Positions 43,460-52,244 of a DNA stretch of 64,000 nucleotides are shown here, piece by piece (positions within the stretch are counted from its first letter, which is position 1; each line of letters starts with the position of its first letter). The stretch is from positions 122,945-186,944 of the forward strand of contig NZ_JTEV01000006.1 of assembly GCF_000786105.1 (NCBI RefSeq), read 5' to 3'. A program made the position numbers and the translations under genes. The notes beneath the pieces are model-generated. The model was not told the DNA's origin, made no database searches, and saw only the letters and a program-made list of their open reading frames with translations. This stretch comes from Bdellovibrio sp. ArHS (GTDB lineage Bacteria; Bdellovibrionota; Bdellovibrionia; Bdellovibrionales; Bdellovibrionaceae).

Positions 43460-44853
43460 GTTATCAGATCGAACTTCTTCATTCTCTTTTAAATGATTTT
43501 CTTCAAGGGGAATCCGCTCTTTTAACCATCGAAGGGGACGTCCTGGCGGTTAAAGGTCAAGACCCGGTCACCTATGGCACCTTGACCACCGCCGCTTCGA
43601 CGGCAAGCAAGTATTTAAAGCTTCAGGAAGGGGACATTGTTCTTTTGAACGACCCTTATAGCGGAGGCAGCGTCCTTTGTGACATGACTTTCGTGATGGC
43701 GGTGTCTGAAGATTTATTGTGGGTGACGCGAAAGTCTTTGAACAAATCCGTGCGCATCACGAAAACGGTGGAAGAGGAAGGTTTGCGCATTCCGCCAACA
43801 CCACTTCGACAAAAAAATCAAATCAATGAAATGATCTTGGCGGCTATGCAAGCGCATCCCGCCTGCCCGCCTCGCTTTGCGGAGTGGATTAAAGAACAAA
43901 TTCAAGAGCTCAATGCGAAAGCCAAAAAACTGCACGAAGCTGTTGAGCTGACCGGCTTCACGATCACGAGTGAATTGATTGAAGAGTACTTGGAGCTTTC
44001 GAAACAGGCCGCAGTACAAAGAATCAGCGAAAGAGCCTCTGGCGAAGCCCGCGTCGACATCGTCTTGGACAGCGGCGAACTTCTGCGCATGAACATGGAA
44101 ATTCATGACGGAAAAATCTCTTTGGATTTTAGCGGAACCACGGCAACGAAGACGGTCTCTTTGACCGAGTCTGCCACTTACGGCGCCTGCTTCCACGCGC
44201 TCAGTCGCTTCTATGGCTTTGATCAATTCGCGAATACGGGGTCATTTTCTATTCTCCAAATCACGAAGCCCACGGGGTGCTGGCTGGTGGGAAAATATCC
44301 GGCCCCGACCTATAAGGGCATGACCTGCGGTGTGGCTGCGATAAAAACAGCGATGGAGCTGACCTTGTCGCAGATCCATCACAAGAATGAAAAAGCTCTT
44401 TCCAGTCACTGCCCCTTGCACTTCGATCTGCAACACAAACAACAGCATGCCTTGCTGACTCTTCCTGGAGGCAAAGGCGCCCGTTCAGATCAAGAAGGCG
44501 AAGCGGCCCAACTAAAGCCGTTTTCGATCGAGCAGTTGGAGCGGGACTTCCCGGTGAAAATTCAACGTGTTGATCAGCGCCAATCCGCCGGCGGCAAAGG
44601 CAAACACAATGGCGGCCGCGGCATTATCATGAAATTGGAAGTGCGCGGAGAAGTGGAAGCCTCGTGGGTGACGGATCTGACATTGCATCGACCGCGTATT
44701 CCCAAAAATTGCAGTCACGGCGATGCCAGCGAAATGTCTTTGGAACGTGCGGGTGAACAAAAGCCCCTTCCCGTTTTGGGACAACAAAAGTTTCAAGCTG
44801 GTGACATCCTCACATTGTGCTCGGGCTCTGGCGGCGGATTCGGCAAAGAATAA
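43456..44853 (+). CDS. Hydantoinase/oxoprolinase B-like protein, key residues altered
   Basis: Protein of 465 aa of the HyuB family (usually about 520-590). The segment NDPYSGGSVLCDMTFVMAV matches the family NDPYxGGTHLPD, but the His of HxxD is Val. The later His-rich AHHxDVG segment is replaced by RKSLNKSVRI. EEGLRIPPTPL and the C-terminal GGKGKHNGGRG and GSGGGFGKE are kept. In acetone carboxylase the homologous His/Asp/His bind the catalytic metal (recalled), so activity is doubtful. The ATG overlaps the stop of the A-like gene. Confidence 0.82.
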   Translation: MSYQIELLHSLLNDFLQGESALLTIEGDVLAVKGQDPVTYGTLTTAASTASKYLKLQEGDIVLLNDPYSGGSVLCDMTFVMAVSEDLLWVTRKSLNKSVRITKTVEEEGLRIPPTPLRQKNQINEMILAAMQAHPACPPRFAEWIKEQIQELNAKAKKLHEAVELTGFTITSELIEEYLELSKQAAVQRISERASGEARVDIVLDSGELLRMNMEIHDGKISLDFSGTTATKTVSLTESATYGACFHALSRFYGFDQFANTGSFSILQITKPTGCWLVGKYPAPTYKGMTCGVAAIKTAMELTLSQIHHKNEKALSSHCPLHFDLQHKQQHALLTLPGGKGARSDQEGEAAQLKPFSIEQLERDFPVKIQRVDQRQSAGGKGKHNGGRGIIMKLEVRGEVEASWVTDLTLHRPRIPKNCSHGDASEMSLERAGEQKPLPVLGQQKFQAGDILTLCSGSGGGFGKE

Positions 44854-44906
44854 TGTCAAACGGCAAGCACTGGCAGGCCACACGGCTTTAGTGCTAAGAT
44901 AGAATC

Positions 44907-45491
44907 ATGAAATACTTCATGGCACTCTTGATTTTCTTGGGCTTAAGTTCATCTTTAGCGAAAACGCAGAAGAAAGGCACCGCTATGTCTACATCAGCAA
45001 CGGAAATTGCATATCTGGCTGGAGGCTGTTTTTGGGGAATGGAAGATTTAATCCGCAAGCTTCCTGGTGTTGTTGAAACCGAAGTGGGTTACATGGGAGG
45101 CGAAACGAAGAACGCCACCTACAACATCGTCAAGACCGGCGCAACCAACCATGCCGAGACGGTCAAAGTCGTCTTTGATCCCAAAAAATTAAAATACGAG
45201 GACCTGCTATTGTTCTTCTTCAAGATTCATGATCCAACAACTGTGAATCGACAGGGTAACGATATTGGCACCCAATACCGCAGCGCTATTTTCTACACTT
45301 CCGAGACGCAGAGGGAAGATGCGGAGCGCGTGAAAGTCCGCGTAGAAAAATCTGCAGCCTGGGGCCCTACTTTGGCAACACAAATTGTGAAGGCCGGCGA
45401 ATTCTGGAAAGCTGAGGAATATCACCAGGATTACCTTCAGAAAAACCCCGGTGGATACACCTGCCACTTCGAAAGAAAAATTCAACTTTAG
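44907..45491 (+). CDS. msrA: Peptide methionine sulfoxide reductase MsrA, probably exported
   Basis: Enzyme of 194 aa repairing oxidised methionine. Active cysteine lies in GGCFWGMED (about residue 41). Other family segments are GYMGGETKNATY, HAETVKVVFDP and GTQYRSAIFYTSE. An N-terminal hydrophobic stretch (FMALLIFLGLSSSLAK) suggests export. An internal ATG (44986) would give a cytoplasmic form; neither start has a strong ribosome binding site. Confidence 0.94.
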   Translation: MKYFMALLIFLGLSSSLAKTQKKGTAMSTSATEIAYLAGGCFWGMEDLIRKLPGVVETEVGYMGGETKNATYNIVKTGATNHAETVKVVFDPKKLKYEDLLLFFFKIHDPTTVNRQGNDIGTQYRSAIFYTSETQREDAERVKVRVEKSAAWGPTLATQIVKAGEFWKAEEYHQDYLQKNPGGYTCHFERKIQL

Positions 45492-45586
45492 CAATCTAGG
45501 TTACATTTCAGAAAGGCTCCCTTTTTCCTGATGCAACTTGCGATTAGGCAAAGTATTGCTGAAGAGTAAGTAAGGAGGGGGCCCTT

Positions 45587-46453
45587 ATGAACATCATGGT
45601 TGCCAAAATTCTTATCATCGTCGCAACGGTTCTTTTTAAATCCATGTCATTCGCCGAGGTTATCTCTGTGCGTTCAGACTACTGGTGCCCTTATGTATGC
45701 GATCCACAATCTGCCAAACCTGGATACATGGTGGAAATCCTCCACCAGGTGTTCGAAAAGAAGGGCCACAAAGTCGAGATGAAACTTATGAATTGGGTTC
45801 GTGCCGTGAAAGAAGTGCGCACGAATAAGGCGCAGGCTCTGGTCGCAGCCAGCCACACGGATGCCCCCGACTTCATCTACCCTGCAAACTCGATGGGCAT
45901 TATGAAAAATGCCTATTTCACCAAGAAGAATTCAAAATGGATTTTTAACGGAAGAACCTCTTTGCAAAACATGCGCATCGGCGTGATCAACGGCTATACC
46001 TACGGCGATAGTATCGACCGGATGATTCGCAATCGTCATAAATCCTTCATCCCCTTCTCGGGGGAAAAACCTTTGGAGCAAATGGTTCGCATGATTGAAA
46101 GCAATCGTTTGGATGCTTTTGTCGAAAATCCCGTTGCTCTTCATCATGCGCTTCAGGGGTTGGAAATTTCAGCGAACTCTTTGAAAGTGGCGGGCTGGGT
46201 CACAGCGCAGGACCCCTACTTGTTCGTGGGCTTTTCACCAAACGCGGCGGCGGCGAAAGAATATGCGGCGATCCTGAACCGCGGGATCGAAGAATTGCGT
46301 CGCACAGGAGAACTGCAACGCATTTTGGATAAATATAATTTGGAAGATTGGGAAAAATCCAAGATCTCGTTAGGAGCCTTGGATGACTTTCGCCCCCGTG
46401 TCCTCAAGAGCTCTTTTGATCTTCTCGACATGTTCAATGCTCGAAGTCTCTAA
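45587..46453 (+). CDS. Periplasmic solute-binding-like protein (SBP family 3)
   Basis: Exported protein of 288 aa. Signal peptide (KILIIVATVLFKSMSFA) then VISVRSDYWCPYVCDPQSAKPGYMVEILHQVFEKKG, typical of polar amino-acid-binding type 3 proteins, with QNMRIGVINGYTYGDSID in domain 2. A close cysteine pair (CPYVC) is unusual for the family. GGAGG lies upstream of the ATG. No transporter genes are nearby, so it may be a sensor partner or orphan. The last 84 bases overlap ilvA on the other strand. Confidence 0.85.
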   Translation: MNIMVAKILIIVATVLFKSMSFAEVISVRSDYWCPYVCDPQSAKPGYMVEILHQVFEKKGHKVEMKLMNWVRAVKEVRTNKAQALVAASHTDAPDFIYPANSMGIMKNAYFTKKNSKWIFNGRTSLQNMRIGVINGYTYGDSIDRMIRNRHKSFIPFSGEKPLEQMVRMIESNRLDAFVENPVALHHALQGLEISANSLKVAGWVTAQDPYLFVGFSPNAAAAKEYAAILNRGIEELRRTGELQRILDKYNLEDWEKSKISLGALDDFRPRVLKSSFDLLDMFNARSL

Positions 46454-47584
46454 GACGAAATCGATACGGGTTTCTCGCAATGAAAGCCCCTGAGAAACGC
46501 GGTCATGGCGAACTTCTAGAATATTGGCTTTCTGTCCGGCGATCGCTTGAGTCAAGCGGCTGAGATTTCCTGGCAAATCGTCCACGATCACCGACAACTC
46601 ACACAGTCGACCGCGCAAAATCTGACCGCGATCGATGATTTTTGAAATGATATTTAGATCAATGTTGCCGCCACTGACGATCACGCAACACTTCTTACCC
46701 AAATTCAAAGAGCGTGACATAGCTGCCGCCATTGCGGCCGCTCCCGATCCTTCGGCCACGGTCTTTGCCCGCTCCATCAGAAACACGATCGCTTCGGCGA
46801 TTTCGTCATCGCTGACCGTCACTACTTCGTCGACATACTTCGAAATAAAGTTTTCGTACATCACGACCGAGGGATTTTTAATGGCGATGCCATCGGCGAT
46901 GGTCGCCGCTCTTTTATGTGCCGACAAAGGTGGTTCTTTGTGAAACATATTTGCCATACCCGGTGAGCGATCACTTTGCACACCGATCACTCGAATCTTC
47001 GGATTGATTGTTTTAACGGCTAAAGAAACACCGCTAATCAATCCGCCACCGCCAATAGGCACAATGATGCTATCTAGGTCAGGCAGCTTTTCCAAAACTT
47101 CAATACCGATGGTTCCCTGTCCAGCTATCACATAGGGGTCCTGGTAAGGGTGTACGAAAGTGTAGCCGTGTTCTTTTTCAAGCTTCTGGGCATGTTCATA
47201 GGCTTCGTCGTAGATTTCGCCTTTAAGAACTACGTTGGCACCGTAGGCACGCGTCGCTGCGGCTTTGCTGATAGAGGCATTTTCTGGCATCACGATCGTA
47301 GCCTTCACACCTGCCAAAGTCGCCGAATGGGCCACACCTTGCGCGTGATTTCCAGCCGAACTGGCCACCACACCTCGGGCTTTTTCTTCAGAAGTCAGAT
47401 TCGAAATCTTGTTGTAGGCGCCCCGAAACTTGAAACTTCCGGTGCGCTGGGTATTTTCGAATTTAAAGTACATTTCCGTGTTCAGCAATTTACTGGCGCT
47501 GACCGAATGACTGAGCTCCGTAGAACAAATAACATCTTTGATTAATTCGCGCGCTTTTTGAATATCTGCAAAAGTGACTTTCAT
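46370..47584 (-). CDS. ilvA: Threonine ammonia-lyase with ACT domain
   Basis: PLP enzyme of 404 aa converting threonine to 2-oxobutanoate. Lysine K52 lies in TGSFKFRGAYNK; the glycine-rich phosphate loop is GGGGLISG; SSAGNHAQGVA is intact. One C-terminal ACT domain (about 330-404) gives a length like TdcB/short IlvA types. GGGAG lies upstream of the ATG. The end overlaps the solute-binding-like gene on the opposite strand by 84 bases, within the ACT domain. The zinc-ribbon protein gene is 6 bases upstream. Confidence 0.94.
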   Translation of the reverse strand: MKVTFADIQKARELIKDVICSTELSHSVSASKLLNTEMYFKFENTQRTGSFKFRGAYNKISNLTSEEKARGVVASSAGNHAQGVAHSATLAGVKATIVMPENASISKAAATRAYGANVVLKGEIYDEAYEHAQKLEKEHGYTFVHPYQDPYVIAGQGTIGIEVLEKLPDLDSIIVPIGGGGLISGVSLAVKTINPKIRVIGVQSDRSPGMANMFHKEPPLSAHKRAATIADGIAIKNPSVVMYENFISKYVDEVVTVSDDEIAEAIVFLMERAKTVAEGSGAAAMAAAMSRSLNLGKKCCVIVSGGNIDLNIISKIIDRGQILRGRLCELSVIVDDLPGNLSRLTQAIAGQKANILEVRHDRVSQGLSLRETRIDFVLETSSIEHVEKIKRALEDTGAKVIQGS

Positions 47585-47590
47585 TGTGAA

Positions 47591-47839
47591 CTACGACTCC
47601 CAGTACGCCGTTAACCCCCAGACCGGCGGATACTCTTTATGTGGCAAAACGGATTCTTCGTCTCCGCGCACACTGGAGTAAAAATTCGACTGGCTGAGGC
47701 CCATGGCCCTACTCTCGTCGAAAAAGTAAAACGGTGCAAGATGCTTTCCGCATGACTCACAGGTGGTCACAAGATCATCTTCGGCGGTGTTCAAACCGCC
47801 ACAGCAATGACAAAGTCGGTAATGTATTCTCTGCGCCAA
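47591..47839 (-). CDS. Small zinc-ribbon protein
   Basis: Protein of 82 aa. Two cysteine pairs (CHCC near residue 10-13 and CESC near 27-30) form a probable zinc ribbon, followed by HLAPFYFFDES and a C-terminal VWGLTAYWES. I chose a TTG start with AAGGAG 8 bases upstream; the frame opens 19 codons earlier at another TTG without such a site. It precedes ilvA by 6 bases. Function unknown. Confidence 0.75.
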   Translation of the reverse strand: MAQRIHYRLCHCCGGLNTAEDDLVTTCESCGKHLAPFYFFDESRAMGLSQSNFYSSVRGDEESVLPHKEYPPVWGLTAYWES

Positions 47840-48072
47840 CGTACAACTCCTTTGTAGGTCCTCTTCCAGGATACGTTCGTCAGCAGCACGCCGCAAGGGG
47901 CGGTCTCAATTTAAGCTATTGAAATTACGTCACATTCCTGTATATTAACTTTTCGCGTCATCAAATAGAGACCCCGTTCAGGGAAAGCGAAGAAGTCCTC
48001 GTGAAGTACGAAGACAGGTTAGACAAGCCCGCGAAAGAACGGTATTTTATGAAACACTGTGAAAGGGCAGCC

Positions 48073-49464
48073 ATGGAAACGACTCTCGTCAAATCGTTAT
48101 TTAGAGACACTGAAAAATACCTGGATAAAGAAGTTCATCTTTCGGGATGGGTTCGCAAAATTCGCGATCAGAAAAACTTCGGCTTTATCGAACTGAATGA
48201 TGGAACCTTCTTCAAAGGGGTTCAGGTCGTTTTTGATACAAATTTAGCGAATTTTGAAGAGGTCGCAAAACTCTCTATCTCTTCTTCGATTCTGGTTGTC
48301 GGCAAAGTGGTTAAATCACAAGGTGCAGGACAAAGCTTCGAAGTGATGGCAAACAAAGTCGAGATCGTGCAAAAAGCAGATCTGGATTATCCTTTGCAGA
48401 ATAAACGCCATAGCTTTGAATTCCTGCGGGAGATCGCGCATCTTCGCTCACGCACGAACACCTTTTCAGCGGTATTTCGAGTGCGCTCGGTTTTAGCCTA
48501 TGCGATTCACAAATTCTTCAATGAGCAGGGTTTTGTCTACGTCCACACTCCGATCATCACAGGTTCCGATGCCGAAGGTGCCGGAGAAATGTTCCGCGTA
48601 ACGACACTGAAGCTGGATAAACCTCCGCGCAAAGAAGATGGCTCTATTGACAACAGCCAGGATTTTTTTGGCAAAGAAACTAATCTGACCGTCAGCGGAC
48701 AGTTGAACGGTGAAACTTTCTGCGCAGCCTTCCGCAACATTTATACTTTCGGACCTACGTTCCGCGCCGAGAACTCCAACACCTCTCGCCATGCAGCAGA
48801 GTTCTGGATGATTGAACCGGAAATTGCATTTGCAGATCTGAATGCAGATATGGAATTGGGCGAAGAGATGATTAAGTACATCATTCGCTACGTCATGGAA
48901 CAATGCCCTGAAGAGATGGAGTTCTTTAACCAATTTGTTGAAAAAGGTTTGTTTGATAAATTGAACAATGTTTTGAACAATGATTTTGGCCGAGTGACTT
49001 ACACAGAGGCGATCGAAATTCTGCAAAAATCCGGTAAGAAATTTGAGTTCCCAGTTCAATGGGGTATCGACATGCAGTCTGAGCATGAACGATATCTGGC
49101 AGAAGAACATTTCAAAAAGCCCGTCTTCGTCACGGACTATCCTAAAGACATTAAAGCCTTCTATATGAAGTTGAATGCCGACGGCAAAACTGTGCGTGCA
49201 ATGGATCTTTTGGCTCCCGGAATCGGCGAGATCATCGGCGGTTCTCAACGTGAAGACAATTTGGAGCTTCTAGAAAAACGCATGAAGGAAGTCGGCTTGC
49301 ATCCTGAAGAATATTCTTTCTATACAGATTTGCGCCGCTACGGCAGCTTTCCGCATGCGGGCTTTGGCTTGGGTTTTGAGCGCATGATGATGTATCTCAC
49401 AGGTATGACTAATATCCGCGATGTCATTCCTTTCCCACGCACGCCGAAGAATGCTTTGTTTTAA
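48073..49464 (+). CDS. asnS: Asparaginyl-tRNA synthetase
   Basis: Class IIb aminoacyl-tRNA synthetase of 463 aa. N-terminal OB-fold ([24 protein letters not shown]), motif 2 [21 protein letters not shown] and motif 3 [13 protein letters not shown]. The ATG at 48073 gives the usual family length; the frame is open 24 codons upstream. A terminator follows directly. Confidence 0.97.
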   Translation: METTLVKSLFRDTEKYLDKEVHLSGWVRKIRDQKNFGFIELNDGTFFKGVQVVFDTNLANFEEVAKLSISSSILVVGKVVKSQGAGQSFEVMANKVEIVQKADLDYPLQNKRHSFEFLREIAHLRSRTNTFSAVFRVRSVLAYAIHKFFNEQGFVYVHTPIITGSDAEGAGEMFRVTTLKLDKPPRKEDGSIDNSQDFFGKETNLTVSGQLNGETFCAAFRNIYTFGPTFRAENSNTSRHAAEFWMIEPEIAFADLNADMELGEEMIKYIIRYVMEQCPEEMEFFNQFVEKGLFDKLNNVLNNDFGRVTYTEAIEILQKSGKKFEFPVQWGIDMQSEHERYLAEEHFKKPVFVTDYPKDIKAFYMKLNADGKTVRAMDLLAPGIGEIIGGSQREDNLELLEKRMKEVGLHPEEYSFYTDLRRYGSFPHAGFGLGFERMMMYLTGMTNIRDVIPFPRTPKNALF

Positions 49465-49470
49465 TTCGCT

Positions 49471-49495
49471 AAGGGCCTCGTAAGAGGCCTTTTTT
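49471..49495 (+). terminator. Rho-independent terminator of asnS
   Basis: GGGCCTC-GTAA-GAGGCC followed by TTTTTT, 7 bases after the asnS stop codon. Confidence 0.9.
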
Positions 49496-49573
49496 ATTTC
49501 CCTAAAGTCCAGTTTCCCTTCTCCTAGCCTTTCGTTCGCCGCTTGATCTCCGAAGAGAACTTCAGGAGTCAAT

Positions 49574-50680
49574 TTGAGATTATCTAAACGCTTGCTGCAC
49601 ATTTCTTTATCGGTTGCGATTTTCGCGTCGTCTGCGTTCGCGCAAAGACCTGAAGAGTTGCAAGAGCTTATCTTGACGGGTGATCTCTATGGTCGCTCGT
49701 CGGTCGACTTCAGAAAAAACGCTCGCAATATTCAATATTTGGTTCCGGAAGGTTCTGAAGGAACCGTCGTCGAAACACGCAAACTGAACCGCACCGGTTC
49801 GTATGGGATCAAAGTTCGTATCACGAAAGTCGCCGGCAAAGGTGGCAAAAACGTTCCGCAAGTGGGCGACGAAACCTGGGTTTATTTCTCGCAAAAAGAC
49901 CCTTGGCTGACATTCAAAGACCGTCAGGGTTCTGAAGTGCAAGACCCGGAAGTAGCCCTTACTTCCCGCGCACGCAAAGATGGCGCCGGGTTGCCGGTTG
50001 AAGGAACTCAAGCGGCCCCTCATCTGCCCACCAAAGAAGAAGTTTTGCGTGAACAGAAGCCCGAGAAATCTGAAGATCCCAATTTAGCGAAGACCACTGA
50101 TCCGAAAAAAACAGAGGGCGATTTCTGTGCAACGTGCGCCACTCAACAAAAAACACCGGCGGAAAGAAACCGGGCAGACTTGAGCAACGTCAGTCAGGAG
50201 GCCGTACAACGAAGTCCGGCAGTCCCTGATTCGAAATGGAGCAACTATCCGACGGTCGCAAAGTATTCGTCGAGCAAAGAAGTCGAAGCCTCCATTAAAT
50301 ATGGTATGCGCAACAAAGAACGTCGCTCAAAAAAACTTTGCTATCGTTACGTTAAACGGGCCCTTTTAGGGGGCGATCTGGTGAATGACTATCTTCCAGG
50401 CTCAAAAGCACGCTACGCTGTGGGCGATCTTAAACGCCGAGGCTTTACGAACATGCTTGAAGATCCACGCTTTAAAAATCTTATCAAAAGTCCCGCAGAT
50501 GCGCCTAAAGGAGCTGTGCTGGTTTATCGCAACACACGCGACCGTAATCACGCAGGTCATGCGGAAATTAAAACCGACTGGGGTAAAAACGGTGGTTATG
50601 TCAGCGACTTCTATCGCTCGAACAATCAGCCACTTTACAACCGTGAACTTATTGGTGTGATGATTAAGGAGGACAAATGA
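49574..50680 (+). CDS. Secreted protein with SH3-like N-domain and cysteine-peptidase-like C-domain
   Basis: Exported protein of 368 aa: signal peptide (LLHISLSVAIFASSAFA), an SH3-like domain (EGSEGTVVETRKLNRTGSYGIKVRI), a charged linker with CATCATQ, and a C-terminal domain of about 130 residues. The C-domain has a cysteine on a helix (KKLCYRYVKRALL) and a later histidine (NHAGHAEIK), like NlpC/P60 or CHAP enzymes. Wall peptide cleavage is likely but not proven. The start is TTG with AGGAG 6 bases upstream. The end overlaps the next gene by ATGA. Confidence 0.78.
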   Translation: MRLSKRLLHISLSVAIFASSAFAQRPEELQELILTGDLYGRSSVDFRKNARNIQYLVPEGSEGTVVETRKLNRTGSYGIKVRITKVAGKGGKNVPQVGDETWVYFSQKDPWLTFKDRQGSEVQDPEVALTSRARKDGAGLPVEGTQAAPHLPTKEEVLREQKPEKSEDPNLAKTTDPKKTEGDFCATCATQQKTPAERNRADLSNVSQEAVQRSPAVPDSKWSNYPTVAKYSSSKEVEASIKYGMRNKERRSKKLCYRYVKRALLGGDLVNDYLPGSKARYAVGDLKRRGFTNMLEDPRFKNLIKSPADAPKGAVLVYRNTRDRNHAGHAEIKTDWGKNGGYVSDFYRSNNQPLYNRELIGVMIKEDK

Positions 50681-51102
50681 GACCTCTTCTAGCTTTGTTT
50701 GTGGTTTCTTTTATCGCACTTTCGGTTTCGGCAACGACTCTTCAAGACTCTGTCCAAAAACTTCAGAATTTTTCCGCGAAAGATTTCGAAGGCGCCAAAG
50801 ACGACGAAGCTGTCGCCGCGAAGACTCAGGAAATGCTCAAAACCGTTGAACAGACTGTGGAAGCAGCGCTGAACGGAAAAGAGAAAATCTCGAACGACGC
50901 TCTTAAGGAACTGGCGCGAGTCTCTGCTTTGACATTTGCTCACGACCCTTCAGAGGCCGCTTCGGAAATCTTATTGCCTTTGTACAAAAAAGAAAAAAAG
51001 GCTTTCGAAAAAGCCTTGAGGTCCCTACCTAAACAAGACGCAAAGGATTTGAAAGAATCCTTGAGGAACGCCGCCCGCGAAGAAGATGAAGGCAACGGTT
51101 GA
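50677..51102 (+). CDS. Small secreted helical protein, unknown
   Basis: Protein of 141 aa with a signal peptide (LLALFVVSFIALSVSA) and a mature part of charged helices (KLQNFSAKDFEGAKDDEA...). It is translationally linked to the preceding peptidase-like gene by an ATGA overlap and has AAGGAGG upstream. It may be a partner or inhibitor of that protein. Its stop codon touches the tpiA stop codon on the other strand, within an 8-bp inverted repeat. Confidence 0.78.
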   Translation: MRPLLALFVVSFIALSVSATTLQDSVQKLQNFSAKDFEGAKDDEAVAAKTQEMLKTVEQTVEAALNGKEKISNDALKELARVSALTFAHDPSEAASEILLPLYKKEKKAFEKALRSLPKQDAKDLKESLRNAAREEDEGNG

Positions 51103-51114
51103 TTATACCGTTGC
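51092..51114. other. Inverted repeat spanning two convergent stop codons
   Basis: GCAACGGT-TGATTAT-ACCGTTGC, perfect 8-bp stem. It covers the ends of the small secreted protein gene and tpiA, which have no space between them. There is no T-run, so it may be a weak bidirectional stop. Confidence 0.5.
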
Positions 51115-51828
51115 GATCTCGATAAAGGACTTCACTTCCAAAGAAGCCCCACCCACTAAAAATCCGTTTACATGAGGCTGCTGGATAAGACCCGCAGCAT
51201 TGTCTGGCTTCACACTGCCGCCATAAAGAATCGGACTTTGTGCAAAATCCAGTTTCTGCAAAATACTGAATACATCCGTGTGGGTTTCCGCAACCTGTTC
51301 AGGAGTCGCAACCTTCCCTGTGCCGATCGCCCAAACGGGCTCGTAGGCAATAACCACGGGTTTGGTCTTATCGGCCTTCGCCAAGCCTTGCAGTAACTGA
51401 GTTTCACAAACGCGGAAGGTGTGTTTGGCTTCACGCTCTTCCAAAGTTTCGCCGATGCACAGCATGGGGATCAGCCCCAAACTTTGGGTGAAGGCCACCT
51501 TTTCCGCGATCATCGCATCGGTTTCGCCAAAAATCTTGCGGCGCTCGCTGTGCCCGATCAGGACATAACTTCCCCCCAGATCCTTCACAACTTGCGCCGA
51601 GTTTTCACCGGTAAAGGCACCCTGTGCTTGAAAGTAGGCATTCTGAACGCCCCACTTGATATTCGTGCCTTGCAGGCTGGCGCTTGTGGCCTCTAAAGAA
51701 ATCGCTGGCGGAAAAAACACCACTTCACCAGTGGCTCTTCCGCTCACCTCTTTGAATTGCGCGAAGAACTCGCGAGTTTCTTTAGGAGATTTGAAAAGCT
51801 TCCAGTTCGCAGCAAAGATTTTTTTCAT
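51103..51828 (-). CDS. tpiA: Triosephosphate isomerase
   Basis: Glycolytic enzyme of 241 aa. Start FAANWKLFKS, catalytic His in IGHSERR, catalytic Glu in AYEPVWAIGTGK, phosphate loop in LYGGSVKPDNA. A GTG one codon upstream is possible. It is the last gene of gap-pgk-MAPEG-tpiA. Confidence 0.97.
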   Translation of the reverse strand: MKKIFAANWKLFKSPKETREFFAQFKEVSGRATGEVVFFPPAISLEATSASLQGTNIKWGVQNAYFQAQGAFTGENSAQVVKDLGGSYVLIGHSERRKIFGETDAMIAEKVAFTQSLGLIPMLCIGETLEEREAKHTFRVCETQLLQGLAKADKTKPVVIAYEPVWAIGTGKVATPEQVAETHTDVFSILQKLDFAQSPILYGGSVKPDNAAGLIQQPHVNGFLVGGASLEVKSFIEIATV

Positions 51829-51837
51829 CACGGCCCC

Positions 51838-52242
51838 CTATTTAAAAAATTGAACCAGCAACATCACCGAAGAGCCGAGCATCACCACGCCCGTCAAAGT
51901 CATTCCTAAGGTTCGACCTCGACTGACCGAGCGAGACCCCCAAAGCCCCCACGCATGCGCCACTCGGGAAAGAATCAACAGAATCCAATAAGTATGAAGG
52001 AAAACTGGCGTGGCTTTATTGAACTCTAGAACAATCAAGATCAATGACAAAAAAGGCACGTATTCACCGAAATTTCCGTGAATACGTATAACCTGTTCCA
52101 TCAAGGGGTTTTGCCCCGACCCTAATCCCACTCGGTGTTTCCAACGATTGCGGATCACGTTTACGGTCAAGGCAAAGTACATCAGAACCAAAATGCTCAG
52201 ATAAGGAAGCGCAATATGGATCTGAGAAGAAAAAAGATTCAT
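51838..52242 (-). CDS. MAPEG-family membrane protein
   Basis: Four-TM protein of 134 aa of the MAPEG (membrane-associated eicosanoid/glutathione metabolism) family: NPLMEQVIRIHGNFGEYVPFLSLILIVLE has the R-x-x-x-N-x-x-E core, and HTYWILLILSRVAHAWG follows. It lies 2 bases after pgk and 9 bases before tpiA, so it is co-translated with glycolytic genes; no functional link is known. The substrate is unknown. Confidence 0.92.
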   Translation of the reverse strand: MNLFSSQIHIALPYLSILVLMYFALTVNVIRNRWKHRVGLGSGQNPLMEQVIRIHGNFGEYVPFLSLILIVLEFNKATPVFLHTYWILLILSRVAHAWGLWGSRSVSRGRTLGMTLTGVVMLGSSVMLLVQFFK

Positions 52243-52244
52243 GA

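Noticed and set aside
48493..49248. Minus-strand open frame of 251 codons opposite asnS
   Set aside because: Shadow of a highly conserved gene; no start signal and Phe/His-rich composition.
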